Of a stretch of DNA of 64,000 nt, positions 57,854 through 64,000 are shown piece after piece; positions within the stretch are counted from its first letter, which is position 1, and the number at the start of each line of letters is the position of its first letter. The notes beneath the pieces are model-generated. The model had not been told where the DNA came from. It searched no databases and saw nothing but the letters and a program-made list of their open reading frames with translations. Source of the DNA: Juglans regia (taxonomy: Eukaryota > Streptophyta > Magnoliopsida > Fagales > Juglandaceae). A program made the position numbers and the translations under genes. The stretch lies in assembly GCF_001411555.2 (NCBI RefSeq), contig NC_049904.1, positions 22,333,370 to 22,397,369 on the forward strand, given 5' to 3'.

Positions 57854-58546
57854 TTAGAAAAATGATAATTGGTATGTGAATTTGCCCTTACAATTCAGGT
57901 ATTTTATTTTATTTTTTATTTCTTATTTTTTTAATGATTTAAAAAGTAATTATTAGGGAAGTGGTGTATTTTTTTTTATTTTTAAAATATTTTTACAGTG
58001 TTTAAAAAATATTTAAGAGAAAATAAATATAATTTGTATTAGTGTTAGCAGCACTTTTGATTTTAAGTTGGAAAATAATTTGTGCAGGTACCCAATATGT
58101 ATACCAAACTGTATTTTTAAAATATTTATGTGTGTTTTTTAGTACTTTAAAAATATAATACACACATGCATTAAAAAAAACACAAAATACACTATTAGCA
58201 CATTTTGGTAGATTTTGTCGGTGGAGTAACACTCTCCATTCAGATTATCTATTTTTTTAAAGAAAATATGTGAGAGTTGCATACTTTAAATAACTTTATA
58301 TACTGATGTAGTTTAAATATAAAGATTAGATTCATTTTATAATAAAAATATTTTTATAACATAATGAGTGATATTTTACCTAGTTAATATGTAAACATTT
58401 TTTTACAAATTAAGCATCCGTTTGTCAGCACAACTATTCTCAAATATTTTCAGATTTTTTCTTCTGAAATATCACCTAAATACAGATATTTTTAAATCTT
58501 AAATTTTCAATATTTTCATCTAATCATTAAAACTTTTCTAAACTCT

Positions 58547-61057
58547 TAGGCTCGGTTTGGTCAGCCAATATAGATGAAAACATATCTTCTAGAGTTGTAC
58601 CGTATAATAGTTTTGGCTATCCAAACATAATATTTCACCTCTTAAATTTTAGAAACATCCACTAAAATGTATAGTAAATAAACTGTATAAAACAGTAAAA
58701 ACTAACATGAACAATATATGAACAATACACAATTCAGGTACTCAATAAAACACTAGGATCCACACATTTTTCGAATCTCAAAAAATAAAAACTATATCAT
58801 CTCCTCTCACTATCAAAACACAATTTTTTACAAACTATTTCATCTCATCTTAATTCAAAAATTTCACTAGTATTCAAAATATTTTGTAACACCCCGTATT
58901 TTAGTATATTTTTACTGAAGGATTATTTTTATGGATTCAAAAATTTATTCTCTTATTTTAAAATTGTTGGATTTTTAGTGGGTTTATTTTATAATTTTTT
59001 AATTTTGTGAAAATTATATTTTGAAGTGCTTTCTTATTATTAATTATTATTATACGTTTAAAATCTCTTTATTCTAAATTAATTATTGTGGGATCTAATT
59101 ATTTTAATTTCACTTTTACTATTACGTTTAAATTATTTTATTTAATTTGTGGTTTTGAAATCGTTTCCGTTAGATTATTTTTGTGACCCAAGATATGATG
59201 ATTGGACGTCATTTCTTTTCCCTCCATTTTTCTTCCCTCTCATTTTCTTTTCTTCTTTCTTTTTCTTTTTCCTCATTTTTCTCCTTCGGTTTCTCTCCCG
59301 CGCGCCACACCCACCCCCTCTCCCTCTCTTCCGTCCGTTTGCTTCTTCTCCACCCAGCGCTGCCGAGAGCCGGCGATGACCAACACTGCCCAGCCCATTA
59401 GCCTCCCCAGCCACCGGCGACCTCACTCCACCAACCTCAGCTCCTCTCGCGCCGCCGTTAGCCACCATGAGCCTCTCCAAGCCGCGGCACTCTTTCCGCC
59501 AATGCGCTGCCGTCGCACCACCATTGGCCACCATCTTCTCACCACATCATCATCGACCTTCTAGCAACCCAATAGATCCAACCCCAACTCCGATCCGTCA
59601 CCGGTGTAACTAATCCCATTTCCGATTTGGGTGTTTTTGGTCTTTAACTGCCTATTCCGCAACCACCCACAGCCAACCACCACCACCACTAGCTTGACCG
59701 ACATCCCTAGGCCCTACCCTATCATTCTTGAGTCTTCGTTTGTCTCCGTTGAAAAGTGAGTATTTGACACCTACGGCCACAGTGCATTTTGCACTGTTAT
59801 GTTGCTCAGACGTCACTTCTTGCAACTTCGTGATCCTTCGAAAATTGCTATATAGCACTGTAAGTATTTCTCCAAAGAAGTTTCGTGATTTAAATGTATT
59901 TTTGCACTAACTCATTTCACTGTATTTGGTTGAACATGCCGGACTGAGTCCGAGAAGTACGGGGGTCGGATGGATTGGTGATTGGAGTGGTTTGTGTGAT
60001 GGATTGGGTTGGTAATTGTTGGTTTGGATATTGTGTTGTTCATGTACATTGCATTTTGCACGCATGATCATGTTTGTAAAGGAAACTGGGTTTTCGTGTA
60101 TTGCATTCATGCTCATGTGTTTATGAAAACTGGATTTTCATGTGAGAATGGATTTTGGGTGCGTGTGTATCACGACCTCAAGCCGAGATGAGGCATTATC
60201 TCGGTGGAGCTTATTTGGTCACTCGGGAGTGGAATATACTAAGTGATGTCTCCTGGATTGTCGCTGGGCGACAATAGGATCGGACGAGATGGTCTCGTGC
60301 CGACTCTGTGGTCCTTCTGCTGGCGGGGATTAGAGGATGTCTGACCATGAACGCGCTAGGCGCGGAACTGGACATCGCTACGAAGTCAGGACATGCGAAT
60401 GGTCCCTAGGGGAGACCATGGTGCATACGGTAATAATGGATTAATGAACTATTTTATGGGAAAATAGTGTGTGTTCTATTTCTGTGTAAATCATTTTTTG
60501 AGAAAATATTTTACGGATATTTTGGGCCAAATGGGATTTTGACGTGTTGGAAAAAAAACATTTTCGAAAAAAATGATGTTTTGAGGAAAATGCATATTTC
60601 TTCATATGCATGCATATTGGTTGCATTAATGCATTTTCATTACGTGGTTATTTGAGTTATACTTACATGCGGTACCATTTTGTGGTAACGCAGATTTTGA
60701 TGCAGATGAGGAGGATGAGGGTGAGCCTAAGGAGACGGCTTTGCCCGAGGAGTGATTTGGGATCACTTGCTTAGTTATTTTATTTTACTGTATTGTATTT
60801 TTATTTTGGATGACTGTATAACTACTTTTTAAACCTTTACTGATGTTTATATTATATTTAAATTATGGTATTTAGTTGACTAATCTGCTGCATTGTTTTT
60901 GTACACTGTTGCATTTACACACACACTTGGCACTTTCGTTGGGATGCGTGACCGTGTTGTCATCATCCCGATGTCTCGATTCTTGTGTTTCCTTATATGG
61001 GGGTCGGGGGCGCCACATATTTCATCTCATCTAAATCGTATATCCAAATGATGCCTT
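58547..61057. repeat. Inner Tourist-like MITE, split by a solo LTR, TTA duplication
   Basis: GGCTCGGTTTGGTC (start) and TATCCAAATGATGCC (end) are the inverted ends, with TTA directly outside on both sides. The pieces are 58547-58884 and, after the LTR and its duplicated TATTT, 61023-61057. Sequence on the two sides joins as one family copy (CATCTCATCT motifs). Confidence 0.75.
58885..61017. mobile_element. Solo LTR, 2133 bp, with 5-bp target duplication
   Basis: It begins TGTAACACCCCGTATTTTAG and ends GGGGTCGGGGGCGCCACA, i.e. the canonical TG...CA. TATTT lies immediately before (58880-58884) and after (61018-61022). There is no internal region, primer-binding site or pol, so it is a solo LTR left by recombination. 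Its length and TGTAACACCCC start suggest a Ty3/gypsy (chromovirus-like) parent, which is an inference. The GC-rich Pro/Ser open frames at 59150-59580 lie inside the LTR and are not supported as a host gene. Confidence 0.9.
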
Positions 61058-61272
61058 AAGCAAATTACAAAAAATAATATAACTTTTATAAATTTCAAAA
61101 CAAAAGTAATATTAAAAAAATTATATTAAAACAATTTTTTAATTTTATAATATTTTTATTTAACTTTTTCAATCTCATTTTTCTAAAACCTAATAAAACA
61201 TGTTAACTCAAATCATTTTACTACTATTCACAAATATATTATGATATTCTAAGTATCCAAACGAGGCTTAAG

Positions 61273-62480
61273 GTCTTATTTGTGTTATAAAATATTCTAA
61301 GGTATTATAAGGTATTCTTAGATATTTTTATATATTTTCTTCCCAAATATAAATAAAACAAAAAAAATTTTTTAATTTCAAAATTTTAATTTTTTTCATC
61401 TAATGATTACATAATCATTATCCAAACACAAAACCCTATACAACCTTCTTAAATTTCTAAAAAAAAAATATAAAAAAAAATACAGTTTTTTCAAATTCAA
61501 AACAAAAATTTATGCCATACAAGAGCGTTAGTAAATTTGTTATCTACCATGACTTATAAATAGAAATTTTCCCTTTATAGTGATAAAATATGACAAATTA
61601 GAGAAACGTTTGCACCTTCTAACCTAAAGAACTTAATTAACTCAAATTAAGTTAACAACAAAAAATGTTATGGGGGATTCAAAAGAAAGATGGAGAAAAT
61701 GATAAAATATAAGAAGTTAGCTCGATTGTCGAACTTCCAAAATAATGAAGTAAACATGGAGGGAATAGCTGCCTACTGACCTAACACCTTTGGCGGAATG
61801 AGCTTATTTGACATCAAGACAAAAGAATGCCGATTTCTAGTGGTGATACAAAAATCGGTGAACTGGTTAGCGATTTTCTCTCTTATTTTTTCCTTTCCTT
61901 TTCTATTTTTATTTTTGAAAAGATTTTTGAAAAGAGATTATTTTCAATTGCTTTACTAAATCAGATGGTCTAATTCTAGAGATCTAGAAATAGATGTTTC
62001 ATGTGGGTTAATACAACATGTTTTTCCTATATGATTTTTGGACAGTGGGTTAAGAGATATGCCATGAACTTTAATTACTTAATGTGTTATCCTGTCGGGC
62101 TACTCAAGTTTGCGTGGGGGAGCCTACTTCTCCTCACTCTATAAAATTATCGACACATTTTCAGATGGATCTAGTACTTCAATCACATTAATATTATTAC
62201 TATTTCATTGACGACATCCATAGAATAGATAATATCATGCATGTTCCAACTGCCCATGTAAAATAATTGTTACAAATAATGATAATAATTGCTTAATCAA
62301 TGACTTTTAATAGTATTTATGTTTATCCTTGTTTGTATCTTAAAAAAACAACGCTTTGAAATTTAGGAAATGTTTCATAAAAAAATAACATACTTCATTC
62401 AACTTCTTAGGTATTTAATATAAGCCAAATGCTTTTTTTTTTTTTTTTCTTAGCTAGTGTAGACGCTGATCATGAGGTAA
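61273..62480. other. AT-rich intergenic DNA
   Basis: About 61280-61450 is a further eroded member of the MITE family. A segment at about 61739-61810 (AAATAATGAAGTAAACATGG and following bases) resembles 57637-57712. No gene was seen. Confidence 0.45.
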
Positions 62481-62489
62481 GCATATAAG

Positions 62490-63190
62490 ATGCCTAAAAT
62501 GACTTATGTGAAGAACTTGTCAAGCTGAAAAAACTCAACAAGAAGCTGTACAACAAACTCACAATAGTGGAACATGAAAAGAATAATCTCTCCAAAGTAT
62601 TCAAAATTTTTGAAGTTGAGATCTCAAGGCTTAAGACTCAAAAGGGTGCCCTAGACAATGAGTTGAAGAGTTGTCAACAGAACCAACAAAAATCAGCAAC
62701 TCATAAACTAGAAAAGATGTTAAGCATTTAAAAGCTCAGCAATGACCGTATAGGGTTGGGGTATACAACTTCTCAAGAGAAAGATTCTAAAGCATCATCA
62801 TCCATTTCCACCACCTCTAAGAATATTATCTTTGTCAAAACAAGTCAAGTTGTAGATGTTCTAAGTGAAGCACTTTCAAAGTCAAATCATTCTAAAAAGT
62901 CCAATCTAAGAGCAACTTCAAAGAAGCTGAACCTCGATAAGTTTAGAGGTAAGTTTGTACTTATTTGTCATCATTGTGGTATTTCTGGTCATATAAGACT
63001 ATATTGCTTTAATCTAAAAAAAGTGTAGAAAAATGGAGGTGAAAAGAAATCAACGAAGAAGGCAAAGACCCTTGGGAACCCTGTCCAAGCATTAAACCGA
63101 CAAATAAACACCATAAGTGCAATGGTATGTGAGTTGTCTGAATTTTGTTTTGGCAACAAGGATAACACCACAAAAGTTTTGATGATGTAA
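62490..63190 (+). pseudogene. Ty1/copia gag remnant
   Basis: Translation gives a charged coiled-coil-like stretch (ELVKLKKLNKKLYNKLTIVE, SCQQNQQKSATHKLEKML), a stop within the LSI*KLSNDRIGLGY motif, a Ser/Lys-rich linker, and a zinc knuckle CHHCGISGHIRLYC (C-x2-C-x4-H-x4-C) at about 62970-63010, soon followed by stops. This order is typical of gag in long plant copia elements (SIRE-like). No protease, integrase or RT follows in the window, and no LTR was identified. Confidence 0.75.
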
Positions 63191-64000
63191 AGTTCACCTT
63201 AAAACTTAAAAGAAAGTGGGTGGTAAAAAAAGATGCCGTGTGACATTAACTGATAGGAACATTTGCATGTTCTTGCATTCCCTGTATATCATTAGTTTAG
63301 GACATGCATTTCACATACTTCTATTTTTCTTCATTTCTTTTTGTTTTGTTTTGGTTGAGTTGTCTTCTATTATTTTGTTTCATTTTTAAAAAAAATGATA
63401 ATAAATAAAATAAAAAAATAATTTGTAACCAAAAAGATGAAAAATGAAGAGAAAATTTTTGCCTTGCCAAGTCAAGTGTACTCGGTCATACTTGTCCATT
63501 CTATCTAAATTTTTTGTTAACTATAATATGAGTGTAGACCCTATGGTTCATATTTGCCCAAAGTCACATTCTAGTGCACCGTGAGGAATTTATTTCCACC
63601 ATATTATTAGTCATTTAGTATGTTCAATAAAGATTCATGGATGTTGTTCCAAGGGAGAGTCTAAACCTCAAATTGACTAATACTAGTTGATCCTAATACT
63701 AAAAGTCAAGCTATCTCTTCTTGCCAAACATAGGGTTTCGATCCATATAAAAAATGTTGGTGTTTATTCATTGTGGGAAAGGACAAACACTCTATACAAA
63801 TCATGTTTCTTAGGTCCTTATAGAAAAAAAACATTGCTCTATTCATTGTGGAAAAAGATGAGCAATAAAGTGGACATTCAAAGGTGTGAGCAAATTTATG
63901 TTCAGATGAGATATTCTTGTCAATTATTTAAGCCCTAGCATAAAGTTTGCATTTTGAGGTAAAAGATGACTAATTTTGGGTTTATCTATGTGTCAAAAAG
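63191..64000 (+). other. Unresolved sequence after the gag remnant
   Basis: This may be further retroelement DNA. The motif TTTATTCATTGTGGGAAAGG near 63759 has a partial copy (TATTCATTGTGGAAAAAG) near 63840. No domain was recognised. Confidence 0.35.

Larger units (their letters stand above)
52181..58415. other. Gene-free AT-rich repeat DNA
   Basis: Apart from the repeats listed separately I find no gene. Other minor items are a degenerate foldback at about 57175-57335 (left GATACGTATAGTCGTAG, right reversed GATATTTGTAATTGTAAG), an A/T-rich palindromic stretch at 56930-57070 and numerous homopolymer runs. Confidence 0.55.
58416..61272. repeat. Outer Tourist-like MITE, split by a nested insertion
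   Basis: The left part, 58416-58546 (GCATCCGTTTGTCAGCAC to TTTTCTAAACTCTTA), and the right part, from about 61058 to 61272 (AAATTACAAAAAATAATATA to ATCCAAACGAGGC), together make one long-form copy. The interruption at the TTA is filled by a second MITE that itself contains a solo LTR. Confidence 0.7.

Noticed and set aside
59149..59564. Pro/Ser-rich frames around 59.2-59.6 kb as a host gene
   Set aside because: They lie inside the solo LTR, are low-complexity and open on both strands.

Overview
This is nuclear DNA from a woody dicot. Several genes have GT-AG introns that I could splice without breaking the frame. The intergenic DNA is very AT-rich and full of degenerate transposons. One Tourist-like MITE family (TAA/TTA target duplications, ends resembling GGCCTCGTTTGG) occurs about ten times. 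From memory this repeat style fits Fagales, especially Juglandaceae (walnut/hickory group), but that placement is an inference. No bacterial or organellar features were seen.

Layout. 1-16 kb: an intronless ATL-type RING-H2 E3 ligase gene (1631-2650, +); a frameshifted pseudogene for a plant GPI-anchored secreted protein (4648-5449, -); a tRNA-derived SINE; a seven-exon chloroplast Cpn10 co-chaperonin gene (7845-10434, +); a LINE fragment; a worn-out hAT-like element; and a pectinesterase/invertase-inhibitor-like gene (15191-15739, +). 16.5-19.6 kb: a two-exon mitochondrial acyl carrier protein gene (-), whose intron carries a MITE and a second SINE. 23.0-28.6 kb: a full-length two-ORF LINE (-) with a perfect 14-bp target duplication, next to a lone cysteine-synthase exon.

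31.6-42.8 kb is the most interesting part. A small GRF zinc-finger protein with a C-terminal membrane helix (+, 2 coding exons, 129 aa) faces a complete FAR1/MULE-type transposase gene (-, 7 exons, 920 aa) tail to tail. Similar, inverted, GC-rich arms lie outside both genes. This is the convergent layout of maize MuDR (mudrA/mudrB), but with a different second gene. The left arm also carries a telomere-like CCCTAA hexamer array.

43.0-44.8 kb holds an intact five-exon GDSL esterase/lipase gene (-). 47.3-52.2 kb is an old LINE (+) of a different lineage, with a DUF4283 ORF1 and an RNase H domain, whose RT core is deleted. From 52 kb to the end the window is gene-free repeat DNA: MITEs, a 2.13-kb solo LTR with a 5-bp duplication sitting inside a MITE that sits inside another MITE, and a Ty1/copia gag remnant.

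The host genes (ubiquitin ligase, plastid chaperonin, mitochondrial ACP, cell-wall inhibitor, lipase) are unrelated housekeeping or secretory functions and form no pathway. The coordinated biology here belongs to the transposons.
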